From VRUE01 sp036376775 (GTDB lineage Bacteria > Actinomycetota > Thermoleophilia > Solirubrobacterales > 70-9), in assembly GCA_036376775.1 (NCBI GenBank), contig DASUZP010000008.1, positions 1 to 10,899 of the forward strand: DNA of 10,899 nt, given 5' to 3'. The translations under genes were made by a program, and so were the position numbers. The notes under the pieces are model-generated. The model had not been told where the DNA came from. It did no database searches and saw only the letters and a program-made list of their open reading frames with translations. Position 1 is the first letter of the stretch, and the number at the start of each line of letters is the position of its first letter. Positions 1 through 6,780 of this stretch are shown here, piece by piece.

Positions 1-1298
1 GTGGCCGTCGCGAAGCTGCTCCCGGCGGCGCCCTGGAAGATCGCGCCGGTGATCGCAACGCCGAGGCTGCCGCCGACCATGCGGAACATCGAGAGCACGC
101 CGGAGGCGATGCCGGCTTTCTCGACCGCGACCGCGTTCATCGCCGCGCTGGTCATCGGCGACATCGTCAGCGCGATGCCGATGCCGAGCAGCATGAAGCC
201 GGGCAGCAGGTCGAGGTAGCTGGAGTTGACCGCGATGCCGCTGAAGCTGAACAGCGAGGCGGCGACGATGCTGAGCCCCGCGGCGATCAGCCAGCGCGGC
301 CCGAAGCGGTCGGCAAGCCGGCCGGCTACCGGCGCCACGCCGACGATCATCAGCGTCGAGGGCAGGAACCTGACACCCGCCTCGAGCGGCGAGTAACGCA
401 GGATGTCCTGCATGTAGAGGGCGAGGAAGAAGAAGACGCCCATCATCGCGAAGGTGATGATCAGGGCGACGACCACCGCGCCGAGGAAGTTGCGGTCGGC
501 GAAGAAGCGGAACTCGACCATCGGCGCCTTGACGCGCAGCTCGGTGAAGACGAAGGCGAGCCCGCCCAGAACGGCTGCGGCGAGCAGCCCGACGATCCCC
601 GCCGAGCCCCAGCCCCAGCTGTTGCCCTCGACCAGCGCGAGGACGAGCGCAGTCAGCGCGACGGTGAGCGTCGCCACTCCGAGGTAGTCGACCTCGCGGC
701 CGACCGTTTCGTCGCGCGACTCGCGCACGGCGAAGATCGTCGCCGTGACCGCGCCCACGGCGACCGGGATGTTGAGGTAGAAGATCGCCCGCCAGCTGAC
801 GTGCTCGGTGAGGAATCCGCCGAGCACGGGGCCGACGGCGAGGGCGAGCGCCGAGACGCCCGCCCAGGTGCCCATCGCCTTGCCGCGCTCGTGCGCGGGG
901 AAGGCGTCGGTGATGATCGAGAGCGTGCCCGGCATCATCAGCGCTGCGCCGACCCCCTGCAGGACGCGGCTGGCGACGAGGTCGGTGGCGCCCTGGGCGA
1001 GGCCGGCGGTGGCCGAGGAGAGGGCGAAGATGACGACGCCGATGAGGAACATGCGACGACGGCCGAAGATGTCGCCGAGCCGCCCACCGGTCGCCAGCAG
1101 CACCGCGAAGGAGAGCGTGTAGCCGTTGATCGTCCACTCGAGGCCGGAGATCGATGCGCCGAGGTCGCGCTGGATCGAGGGCAAGGCGACGTTCACGACC
1201 GTGTTGTCGAGCATGATCATGAACAGCGCGAAGCACATCGCCCCGAGCGTCCACCACTTGCGGTTCTCGTCGGTGATCAGGTGGCTGTAACGGGTCAA
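1..1298 (-). CDS. DHA2/EmrB-QacA-type MFS efflux transporter, C-terminus beyond the window edge
   Basis: A proton-driven multidrug exporter of the inner membrane, 14-helix DHA2 branch of the major facilitator superfamily. About 432 codons are present and the frame runs off base 1, so the last part is missing. Family signatures are clear: LDNTVVNVALPSIQ near residues 29-42 (motif D1), GGRLGDIFGRRR near 73-84 (motif A) and GPVLGGFLTEHVSWRAIFY near 155-173 (antiporter motif C). The start is taken as TTG at 1298, because the preceding marR stop overlaps it as TTGA; this implies translational coupling, and the protein then begins MTRYSHLITDENRKWW just before helix 1. The pair marR-MFS is the usual arrangement of a drug- or phenolic-responsive efflux operon repressed by its own MarR protein. 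The substrate cannot be told from sequence. Confidence 0.93.
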   Translation of the reverse strand, partial: MTRYSHLITDENRKWWTLGAMCFALFMIMLDNTVVNVALPSIQRDLGASISGLEWTINGYTLSFAVLLATGGRLGDIFGRRRMFLIGVVIFALSSATAGLAQGATDLVASRVLQGVGAALMMPGTLSIITDAFPAHERGKAMGTWAGVSALALAVGPVLGGFLTEHVSWRAIFYLNIPVAVGAVTATIFAVRESRDETVGREVDYLGVATLTVALTALVLALVEGNSWGWGSAGIVGLLAAAVLGGLAFVFTELRVKAPMVEFRFFADRNFLGAVVVALIITFAMMGVFFFLALYMQDILRYSPLEAGVRFLPSTLMIVGVAPVAGRLADRFGPRWLIAAGLSIVAASLFSFSGIAVNSSYLDLLPGFMLLGIGIALTMSPMTSAAMNAVAVEKAGIASGVLSMFRMVGGSLGVAITGAIFQGAAGSSFATA

Positions 1299-1840
1299 GC
1301 GGGTCCAACTCCCTTCATGTGCTCGTAGGTCTCGGCGATGTCCTCGCGATCCATCAGCGAGTCGATCGCGGCGTCGAGCTTGCGGCGCTGGGCGGCGGTG
1401 AGGCTCTCGGCGAAGGCCTCGAGTCCGGCCTGGCGGACGACGAGCAGCGTGTCGACCAGCTTCTTGCCCTTCTCGGTGATCGCGACCCGCCGCACGCGAC
1501 GGTCATCGGGGTCCTCCAGTCTGGTGACGAGCTTCTTCCTCACCAGCGCATCGACGGCCCGGCTCATCGAGGGGACGGAGACGCCGAAGGTCTCGGCCAG
1601 GTCGCTCACCTGCCGCGGGTCGGCGTTATCGCCGATCCCGCCAAGCTCGAGCAGCGCCTTGCACTGGGTCATGGAGAGGCCCGACTCCTCGATCACCTGC
1701 AGCTGGTTGCCGCGGTCATAGAGGAACACGTGCCGCATCAGGGCGCTGAGCCGCGCCGCGGTGTGCTGCGACTCCCCGCTTGCCTCCGGCGTGACTGCCT
1801 TCTCGACGATTGCCGCAATCTTGCTCGCTTGCATATGCAC
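1295..1840 (-). CDS. MarR-family transcriptional regulator
   Basis: A 181-residue winged-helix repressor, probably a dimer that controls itself and the downstream efflux pump. The winged HTH lies at about residues 77-125: the recognition helix region is VSDLAETFGVSVPSMSRAVD and the wing is DPDDRRVRRVAIT, whose D-x-R-R pattern is typical of MarR. Helices on either side (about 26-65 and 126-170) form the dimerisation part. The start could be GTG at 1840 (used here) or ATG two codons later at 1834; no Shine-Dalgarno is visible for either. A TATTGT box lies immediately upstream, so the message may be almost leaderless. The stop overlaps the MFS start. An inverted repeat begins one base upstream of the GTG, which fits autorepression. 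The ligand is unknown. Confidence 0.92.
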   Translation of the reverse strand: MHMQASKIAAIVEKAVTPEASGESQHTAARLSALMRHVFLYDRGNQLQVIEESGLSMTQCKALLELGGIGDNADPRQVSDLAETFGVSVPSMSRAVDALVRKKLVTRLEDPDDRRVRRVAITEKGKKLVDTLLVVRQAGLEAFAESLTAAQRRKLDAAIDSLMDREDIAETYEHMKGVGPA

Positions 1841-1882
1841 AATAGTTGCACACGCACAACTATTTCTCCAACGAAATAGTTG
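1841..1882. promoter_or_regulatory. Likely MarR operator: three alternating AATAGTTG half-sites
   Basis: AATAGTTG at 1841-1848, CAACTATT at 1857-1864 and AATAGTTG at 1875-1882 form two overlapping inverted repeats that share the middle half-site: 8-bp arms with an 8-bp spacer, then 10-bp arms (CAACTATTTC / GAAATAGTTG, 1857-1866 and 1873-1882) with a 6-bp spacer. The first abuts the marR start codon, so a protein bound here would block marR-MFS transcription. AT-rich half-sites of about this size are common for MarR dimers; the assignment to this MarR is by position only. Confidence 0.65.
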
Positions 1883-1936
1883 TTCGTGTGACGCACATCA
1901 CGCATACCCTCTGCTCCAAGGGCCGGCCGACTGGCT

Positions 1937-1963
1937 CGTTAGTCGTACATATTCCGACTAACG
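1937..1963. promoter_or_regulatory. 9-bp perfect inverted repeat upstream of bioA, putative operator
   Basis: CGTTAGTCG (1937-1945) and CGACTAACG (1955-1963) are perfect complements separated by 9 bases of AT-rich spacer (TACATATTC), 74 bases before the bioA ATG. The sequence differs from the MarR half-sites, so it is probably read by another regulator. It does not match the BirA, BioR or BioQ operator patterns as I remember them. A biotin-related repressor of another family, such as TetR, is possible but unproven. Confidence 0.5.
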
Positions 1964-2020
1964 CGCCATGCGCGAGACCGCCCAGGCGGCGCGGCGAAGA
2001 ATTCCGGCCGGGGGTCGCTC

Positions 2021-2026
2021 TAGATT
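2021..2026 (+). promoter_or_regulatory. Possible -10 box for bioA
   Basis: TAGATT fits the TANNNT -10 pattern and ends 11 bases before the bioA ATG, giving a leader of only a few nucleotides. No good -35 is visible and no Shine-Dalgarno precedes the ATG. The spacing is longer than the 6-7 bases seen at four other genes in the window, so this is a weak call. Confidence 0.3.
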
Positions 2027-2037
2027 CGGTCTCGGCG

Positions 2038-3354
2038 ATGTCAGTGGACCACGCTCAGCTCGATCGGGACCATCTTTGGCACCCGTTCACCCAGCAACTC
2101 GGCTGGGTCGAGGAAGAGCCATTGATGATCGAGCGGGCCGAGGGGGCGCAGCTGATCGACAGCGAGGGCCGTCGTTACATCGACGGGGTCTCCTCGCTGT
2201 GGTGCAACGTTCACGGGCATCGCCACCCCGGCATCGACGCCGCGGTGCGGGAACAGCTGGACAGGGTCGCCCACTCGACCATGCTCGGTCTCTCCCACCC
2301 CGGCGCCGCGGAGCTGGCGGCAAAGCTGGTGGAGCTGGCACCGCCCGGGCTCTCGCGCGTCTTCTACTCGGAGTCGGGCTCGACCGCAACCGAGATCGCG
2401 CTGAAGATGGCTTTCCAGTTTCAGCAGCAGCGCGGCGGCCAGCACGCGCGGCGGACCTCGTTCGTCCACCTGCGCGACGCCTACCACGGCGACACGATCG
2501 GCTCGGTCTCGGTCGGCGGCATCGACCTCTTCCACTCCACCTACCGGCCGCTGCTCTTCCAGAGCTACGCCGCCGAGCCGGGCGACGCCGCCGACCTCGA
2601 GCGGGTCCTCTCCTGCCACGAGGAGCAGATCGCCGCGCTGATCGTCGAGCCGCTGGTCCAGGGCGCCGCCGGGATGCTGGTCCACCCGCCCGGCTACCTG
2701 CGCGCCGCGCGCGAGCTCTGCGACCGCTTCGGCGTGCTGATGATCTGCGACGAGGTGGCGACCGGGTTTGGCCGCACCGGAACGATGTTCGCCTGCGAGC
2801 AGGAGGACGTCTCGCCGGACCTGCTCTGCCTCGCCAAGGGGCTTACCGGCGGCTACATGCCGCTGGCGGCAACTCTGGCCACCGAGCGGATCTACGCGGG
2901 CTTCCTCGGCGCGCCGGAGGAGCAGCGGACCTTCTTCCACGGCCACACCTACACCGGCAACCCGCTCGCCTGCGCAACCGCGATCGCCAGCCTCGAGGTC
3001 TTCGAGCAGGAGCGCACGCTGGAGCGGCTGCAGCCGAAGATCGAGCTGCTGGGTGAGCGGCTCGAGGCCGTCGCGGCGATGTCCGAGGTCGCCGAGGTAC
3101 GCCGGCGCGGCTTCATGGTCGGCATCGACCTCGGCGAGCACGATCCGGCCCTGCGCCTGGGCCACCGGGTCGCGCTGGAGGCCCGCAGGCGCGGCGCGAT
3201 CATCCGCCCGCTGAGCGACGTAGTCGTGCTGATGCCGCCGCTGTCGATCTCGGCGGACGAGCTGCGGCGCCTGGTCGAGATCGCGCGCGACTCGATCGAG
3301 GCCGCATGCAGCTCGGTCGAGATTCCACCGGCGCAACTGGCCCAAGCCGCCTGA
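2038..3354 (+). CDS. bioA: Adenosylmethionine/lysine-8-amino-7-oxononanoate aminotransferase
   Basis: A 438-residue PLP-dependent class III aminotransferase that converts KAPA to DAPA, the second-last stage in making biotin's ring precursors. The family signature begins at once (LDRDHLWHPFTQ, residues 8-19) and ends within the usual length. Visible active-site features are SESGSTATE at 111-119 (phosphate binding), AYHGDT at 148-153, ICDEVATGFGRTG at 236-248 with the PLP-pyridine Asp238, the Schiff-base lysine Lys267 in CLAKGLTGGYMPLA, and HTYTGNPLA at 303-311. ATG 2038 is chosen because it places the conserved DHLWHPFT motif at the normal distance from the N-terminus; the frame is open upstream to 1846 but that stretch looks non-coding and holds an operator-like repeat. 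Residue 17 is Phe, where E. coli BioA has Tyr17. No bioF, bioD or bioB is seen here. Confidence 0.93.
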   Translation: MSVDHAQLDRDHLWHPFTQQLGWVEEEPLMIERAEGAQLIDSEGRRYIDGVSSLWCNVHGHRHPGIDAAVREQLDRVAHSTMLGLSHPGAAELAAKLVELAPPGLSRVFYSESGSTATEIALKMAFQFQQQRGGQHARRTSFVHLRDAYHGDTIGSVSVGGIDLFHSTYRPLLFQSYAAEPGDAADLERVLSCHEEQIAALIVEPLVQGAAGMLVHPPGYLRAARELCDRFGVLMICDEVATGFGRTGTMFACEQEDVSPDLLCLAKGLTGGYMPLAATLATERIYAGFLGAPEEQRTFFHGHTYTGNPLACATAIASLEVFEQERTLERLQPKIELLGERLEAVAAMSEVAEVRRRGFMVGIDLGEHDPALRLGHRVALEARRRGAIIRPLSDVVVLMPPLSISADELRRLVEIARDSIEAACSSVEIPPAQLAQAA

Positions 3355-3416
3355 ACCAGGCCCCTGCCCCAAACTCCGCGGCTGTGACGGATCGACCCAC
3401 AGCTCGTAGTAGGGAT

Positions 3417-3959
3417 GTGAGCCAAGCCGTAGCAGAGCCCACCGACGCGCCACCGGGTGTGCAAGAACGGAGTCTGGTCTTCGACCAGCTCTATCGGGAG
3501 AGCCGCGACGACGTCTTCGCCTATGCCGCCGGGCTGCTGCGGGACCGCGGGGCCGCCGAGGAAGTGACCGCGACGGCGTTCGAGCGCGCCTACCGCAAGC
3601 GCTCGCGTTTCGACCCGAGCCGCGGCAGCGCCCGCGCCTGGCTCTTCGGGATCGTCCGCAACGCCGCCCTCGACGAGCTGCGCCGGCGTGGCAGGCAGGC
3701 GCAGATGAACGCCGAACCCGAGGACCTCGTCGATCTCGGCACCGCCCACCCGACCGAACGGAGCGAGCTGCGGCTCGCCCTGACGGGGGCGCTCGACACG
3801 CTCAGCGGGGGCGAGCGGGAGCTCGTCGCGCTCAAATTCTTCGCCGGCCTGGCCAACGCCGAGATCGGCCGCGTGCTGGGGACAAGCGAGTCGAACGTCG
3901 GCACCAAGCTGCATCGAATCGTCAACAAGTTGAGGGAGGCACTCGATGGAGATGCGTAG
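3417..3959 (+). CDS. ECF (extracytoplasmic function) sigma factor
   Basis: A 180-residue group IV sigma-70 factor. Region 2 spans about residues 22-91 (FDQLYRESRDDVFAYAAGLL, then AEEVTATAFERAYRKRSRFD and ARAWLFGIVRNAALDELRRR). Region 4 spans about 118-175 (LSGGERELVALKFFAGLANA, then the HTH EIGRVLGTSESNVGTKLHRI). Regions 1 and 3 are absent, as expected. GTG 3417 is preferred because upstream starts (GTG 3384, or ATG 3306 inside bioA) add only low-complexity sequence; a GTG at 3462 is also possible. No clear Shine-Dalgarno precedes it. The end overlaps the next gene by 14 bases, so the two are surely co-translated. The overlap with a membrane protein suggests a sigma/anti-sigma pair that answers an envelope signal. 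TGTGACG at 3383-3389 and CGTAGT at 3405-3410 could be an ECF-type autoregulated promoter, but this is weak. Confidence 0.9.
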   Translation: MSQAVAEPTDAPPGVQERSLVFDQLYRESRDDVFAYAAGLLRDRGAAEEVTATAFERAYRKRSRFDPSRGSARAWLFGIVRNAALDELRRRGRQAQMNAEPEDLVDLGTAHPTERSELRLALTGALDTLSGGERELVALKFFAGLANAEIGRVLGTSESNVGTKLHRIVNKLREALDGDA

Positions 3960-5166
3960 AGACAACTTCGATATCGCCGCCGAGTTGCGTGCGCTGCGCC
4001 CTGCGCCGACGCCCGCGTTCGCCACCGAGCTCGACCGGCGGGCCGCCGCAGGATTCCCGCCGACCTCTTCGCCGGAGGACTCGGCCTGGAGCCGGCTCAC
4101 TGGCCGTCTCCGGGCGGCGTCGCCGCGGCGACTCGCGTTGCCCGCCGGGGCGGCGGCGCTGACTGCGGTGGTCATCGCAACCGCCGTGATTGCGATTGGG
4201 GAAGGCGGGCGTCCGACCTCCCCTCCCCGCCAGGTCGCCGATACCGGCAGGCACGACGGCGAAAGGTCGTCCGATCACAGGGTGCATGGCGACGAAACGC
4301 CGGCGGCGGGACACGCCGGGCTGAAGGGACAGGCTGGGCTGGCGTATTCCTTTTCCGACGCGTCGCCGACCGCTGGAGCCGCGGCGAGCTTGTCGGGAGG
4401 CGCAGAGTCGGCGAGCGGATCAAGCTCAAACTCGGGGTACCTACTCCAGACGGCACCGTCCGTCACCGGCGCCCAGCGCCATGTCGAGCGCGGCGCCGAG
4501 CTGGTCCTTCGCTCTGGGCCGGGCGAGATCGCGGCGGCTGCGAAGGGGGTCTTTGCCGCCGTCCACGCGGCCCATGGCATCGTCCTCAGCTCCTCGATCC
4601 ACGACTGGACGGGGAACGCGGGAAGCCACGCCGGCGAAGCGAGGGCGGCCTTCGAGCTGCTGATCCCGAGCGCCCGACTGGGCGATGCGATGGCGTCTCT
4701 GTCGGCGATCGCCGACGTTCGCTCCCGGCACGAATCCACGCTGGACATCACCGCGCCGACGATCACCGTCAGCGATCGCCTGAAGGACTCCGAAGCGAGG
4801 ATCGACGGCCTGCTGGCGCAGCTCGCAAGCGCCGAAAGCGACGGCGAGCGCGGCGCGGTCGAAGCCGAGCTGCGCGGAGAGCGGCGACAGGCTGCGGCAC
4901 TGCGTTCGCGGCTCGACCGGCTGCAGAGCCGCAGCAATTTCGCCCGAGTCTCGCTGCGAGTCGAAAGCGGCCGGCCCACCGCCTCGGACTCAGGCCGCTG
5001 GGGTGCGGGAGACGCCCTCGACGATGCCGGCCACATCCTTGCCACCGCTGCCGGCGTAGCGGTGGTCGGCCTCGCGATCATCGGCCCGCCGGCCCTGATC
5101 GCCCTACTGGTCTGGCTGGTCAACCGCACTTGGGTACGCCGGCGCCGCGAGCAGGCGCTTGGCTGA
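3946..5166 (+). CDS. DUF4349 membrane protein, putative anti-sigma factor or sensor
   Basis: A 406-residue protein with a cytoplasmic N-terminus (1-62), a first membrane span at about 63-85, a Ser/Ala/Gly-rich linker (about 86-175), a DUF4349 region at about 178-390, and a second span near 364-392 ending in a positive tail (VRRRREQALG). The DUF4349 part shows the usual order: a paired beta/alpha region (VERGAELVLRSGPGEIAAAA), the FELLIPSARLGDAMASLSAI stretch, then a coiled coil at about 276-330 (SDRLKDSEARIDGLLAQLAS onward) leading into FARVSLRVES. ATG 3946 follows a strong GGGAGG and overlaps the sigma gene. There is no cysteine in the N-terminus, so it is not a zinc-binding ZAS anti-sigma factor. 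That it restrains the sigma factor is inferred from gene overlap and topology; DUF4349 itself has no firm function. Confidence 0.85.
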   Translation: MEMRRDNFDIAAELRALRPAPTPAFATELDRRAAAGFPPTSSPEDSAWSRLTGRLRAASPRRLALPAGAAALTAVVIATAVIAIGEGGRPTSPPRQVADTGRHDGERSSDHRVHGDETPAAGHAGLKGQAGLAYSFSDASPTAGAAASLSGGAESASGSSSNSGYLLQTAPSVTGAQRHVERGAELVLRSGPGEIAAAAKGVFAAVHAAHGIVLSSSIHDWTGNAGSHAGEARAAFELLIPSARLGDAMASLSAIADVRSRHESTLDITAPTITVSDRLKDSEARIDGLLAQLASAESDGERGAVEAELRGERRQAAALRSRLDRLQSRSNFARVSLRVESGRPTASDSGRWGAGDALDDAGHILATAAGVAVVGLAIIGPPALIALLVWLVNRTWVRRRREQALG

Positions 5167-5186
5167 AGGCGGGCGCGATATACGCT
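5159..5186 (+). promoter_or_regulatory. Promoter of the Nudix gene, leaderless type
   Basis: TTGGCT (5159-5164), a 16-base spacer, then TACGCT (5181-5186) ending exactly 6 bases before the ATG at 5193. Transcription would begin at or next to the A of the start codon. No Shine-Dalgarno is present. The -35 lies across the end of the DUF4349 gene. Confidence 0.6.
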
Positions 5187-5192
5187 GAGCAA

Positions 5193-5834
5193 ATGACGGA
5201 GAGGCAGCGCGGTCCAGCGGAGGCACCCAATCTCGGTGAGCCGTCTACGCCACGCCCCTCCGCCTCCGTCGTGTTGCTGAGGCGCGGCGGCAAGCACGGC
5301 GACCGGGCCTTGGAGGTACTCCTGCTGAAGCGGGCCGAGAGTGCAAAGTTCATGCCGGGCGTCTGGGTTTTCCCCGGTGGTGGCGTCGACCCGGAGGATG
5401 GAACGGGCGAGGCCGGCCATAGAGCCTGTGCCGCCAGGGAGCTGCACGAGGAGGCCGGGATCGAGCTGCCCGGCGACGAGGAGCTGGTCCTGTTCTCGCG
5501 CTGGATCACGCCCGAGGTTGTCTCGCGGCGCTTCGATGCCTGGTTTTTCCTCGCACTCGCTCCCGCCCACACACCGCCCGAGCCCGACGGTGTTGAGACC
5601 ACCGAGGCAGCCTGGTTCGAGCCACGGGCGGCACTCGATGCGCAGGCGGCCGGCGCGCTGGTGCTCGCCTTCCCGACGATCAACCAGCTCGAGTCGCTGC
5701 TGCCCTTCGGCACTTCGACCGAGGCGATCGAGGCACACCGCGGCCGTACGGTCGAGCCGATCCTGCCGAAGGTGATCGGCACGCAAGACGAGCACCGCGT
5801 CGTCCTCCCGGGCGACCCCGACTATCCGGCCTGA
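5193..5834 (+). CDS. Nudix hydrolase family protein, NUDT19-like
   Basis: A 213-residue soluble hydrolase of the Nudix superfamily, which cleaves nucleoside diphosphates linked to another group; NUDT19-like members act on CoA derivatives in other organisms. The segment KRAESAKFMPGVWVFPGGGV (residues 46-65) followed by the metal-binding helix RELHEEAGI (82-90; Glu86 and Glu87) identifies it. The box is stretched: about 18 residues separate the last Gly of PGGG from the Arg of REL, against 14 in MutT. The C-terminal half (EAAWFEPRAALDAQAAGALV and PTINQLESLLPF) is also like the NUDT19 group. ATG 5193 is chosen because a TANNNT box sits exactly 6 bases before it; the frame is open further upstream into the previous gene. 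It is monocistronic and convergent with the secreted-protein operon. The substrate cannot be assigned from sequence. Confidence 0.85.
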   Translation: MTERQRGPAEAPNLGEPSTPRPSASVVLLRRGGKHGDRALEVLLLKRAESAKFMPGVWVFPGGGVDPEDGTGEAGHRACAARELHEEAGIELPGDEELVLFSRWITPEVVSRRFDAWFFLALAPAHTPPEPDGVETTEAAWFEPRAALDAQAAGALVLAFPTINQLESLLPFGTSTEAIEAHRGRTVEPILPKVIGTQDEHRVVLPGDPDYPA

Positions 5835-5836
5835 GC

Positions 5837-5851
5837 CTGAGCGACGCTCAG
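5837..5851. terminator. Short hairpin between convergent genes, possible bidirectional terminator
   Basis: CTGAGC-GAC-GCTCAG is a perfect 6-bp stem with a 3-base loop, lying between the Nudix stop and the stop of the Ig-like gene and overlapping the latter. There is no T-run on either strand, so intrinsic termination would be weak; it may only mark the transcript ends. Confidence 0.35.
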
Positions 5852-6780
5852 AACTGTTTCGCGCTGGACCCGGTGACGCCCGTGGTCGAACAAGCGTTGC
5901 CCGCAGCGTCGTAGAGCGAAGCCACGGGAGTCCAAACTGGTTTGAATTTTTCGGTGTTGGTCTTGGCCCCGCCCGAGCTGGTGCCGAGGACGATCGTTGC
6001 TTTCGAGCTGCTCACTGAGACGCTCGAGCCGGTGAAGGTCGTCGCTTTGCCTTCCGTGAAGTCTCCCCCGAGCACCACGCTGCCGAGCGCCGCGCCGCTG
6101 ACGGTCAGCAGGTCTCCGGCCGCGTTTTCGGAGATCGTGACGGTGACCGCTTTCGTGCCGCTGCCGTCCCATTCGGAGACGATCGAACCGGGGTCGGGGG
6201 CCCGGTTGAATTTGTAGATGACGGTGTCTCCTTTCTCCGGCTTGCCAGAGGTCCCCCCCGAGACGTTGCTGGTTTCGAAGCCGCTACCTTCGAGGGCCGT
6301 CTTGATCACGGTCACCGAAAAGCTTTCACTGTCCGAGTAGCCGGCGGAATCGGCGGAGGCAAGCGTGTAGGTCTTCGAGCCGGCGCTGAGGCTGCTGCTC
6401 GCCGTCAACTGCGTGCTGCGGTAGTTGTAGGAGACCCCGCCCGCAGCATAGGAGCCCGCCACCAGCGGGACAGCGGTCTGCCCAGAGGTGACTTTGGAGA
6501 CGTCGGCACTGACCGAAGCGATGCCGCTCGGGGGGTTGCCGGAATCGGTCACCTTCGCGTAGATGTAATAGGCCCCTTCGGGCTTGATGTTGCCGACGAC
6601 ACCTCCCTGCGACTTCACGATCTCGCTCGCTTCCACGGTCGGCGGCAGCCAATCGGCGACGGCACTGACCGTCTGCGGGTTTTGGGTCGTGTCGGTGAAG
6701 CTGGCGGCCGAGAAGCCCACGGCCGACACGCCGGCGGCCAGGGCCAGAAGCACGAGAGCCGCCGTGGCCCGCGCCCTCAC
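5848..6780 (-). CDS. Secreted Ig-like protein with SipW-type leader (protein D)
   Basis: A 310-residue exported protein, last gene of the riboswitch-led operon. The N-terminus is RARATAALVLLALAAGVSAV followed by GFSAASFTDTTQNPQTVSAV, the pattern of SipW-dependent signal peptides (hydrophobic core, then a small-residue ASFT/D stretch). Mature residues about 45-145 look like an Ig-like beta sandwich (AYYIYAKVTDSGNPPSGIAS; SAGSKTYTLASADSAGYSDS). Residues about 150-310 form a second beta-rich unit starting GKPEKGDTVIYKFNRAPDPG and closing with DAAGNACSTTGVTG; I recall similar units in surface proteins of Solirubrobacterales but cannot verify that. It has only one cysteine and no LPXTG or membrane anchor. 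GTG 6780 overlaps the upstream stop as GTGA. It is probably a fibre-associated or adhesive subunit; the role is inferred. Confidence 0.8.
   Translation of the reverse strand: MRARATAALVLLALAAGVSAVGFSAASFTDTTQNPQTVSAVADWLPPTVEASEIVKSQGGVVGNIKPEGAYYIYAKVTDSGNPPSGIASVSADVSKVTSGQTAVPLVAGSYAAGGVSYNYRSTQLTASSSLSAGSKTYTLASADSAGYSDSESFSVTVIKTALEGSGFETSNVSGGTSGKPEKGDTVIYKFNRAPDPGSIVSEWDGSGTKAVTVTISENAAGDLLTVSGAALGSVVLGGDFTEGKATTFTGSSVSVSSSKATIVLGTSSGGAKTNTEKFKPVWTPVASLYDAAGNACSTTGVTGSSAKQF

Noticed and set aside
801..1328. Open frames on the plus strand across the transporter gene
   Set aside because: The minus strand has the MFS motifs in order. The plus-strand translations are low-complexity shadows.
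1857..1882. 10-bp inverted repeat as an intrinsic terminator
   Set aside because: There is no T-run on either side, it lies between divergent starts, and its arms match the marR half-site.
1846..2037. N-terminal extension of bioA by 64 codons
   Set aside because: The extra residues match nothing in the family, and the stretch holds operator-like repeats; ATG 2038 gives the normal start.
2041..3453. Long open frame antisense to bioA (470 residues)
   Set aside because: It is the mirror of a strongly conserved aminotransferase in GC-rich DNA. Its translation is Arg/Gly/Asp/Val-rich with no family motif.
4275..5795. 506-residue open frame antisense to the DUF4349 and Nudix genes
   Set aside because: It spans two real genes on the other strand and shows no domain; it is a GC-bias artefact.
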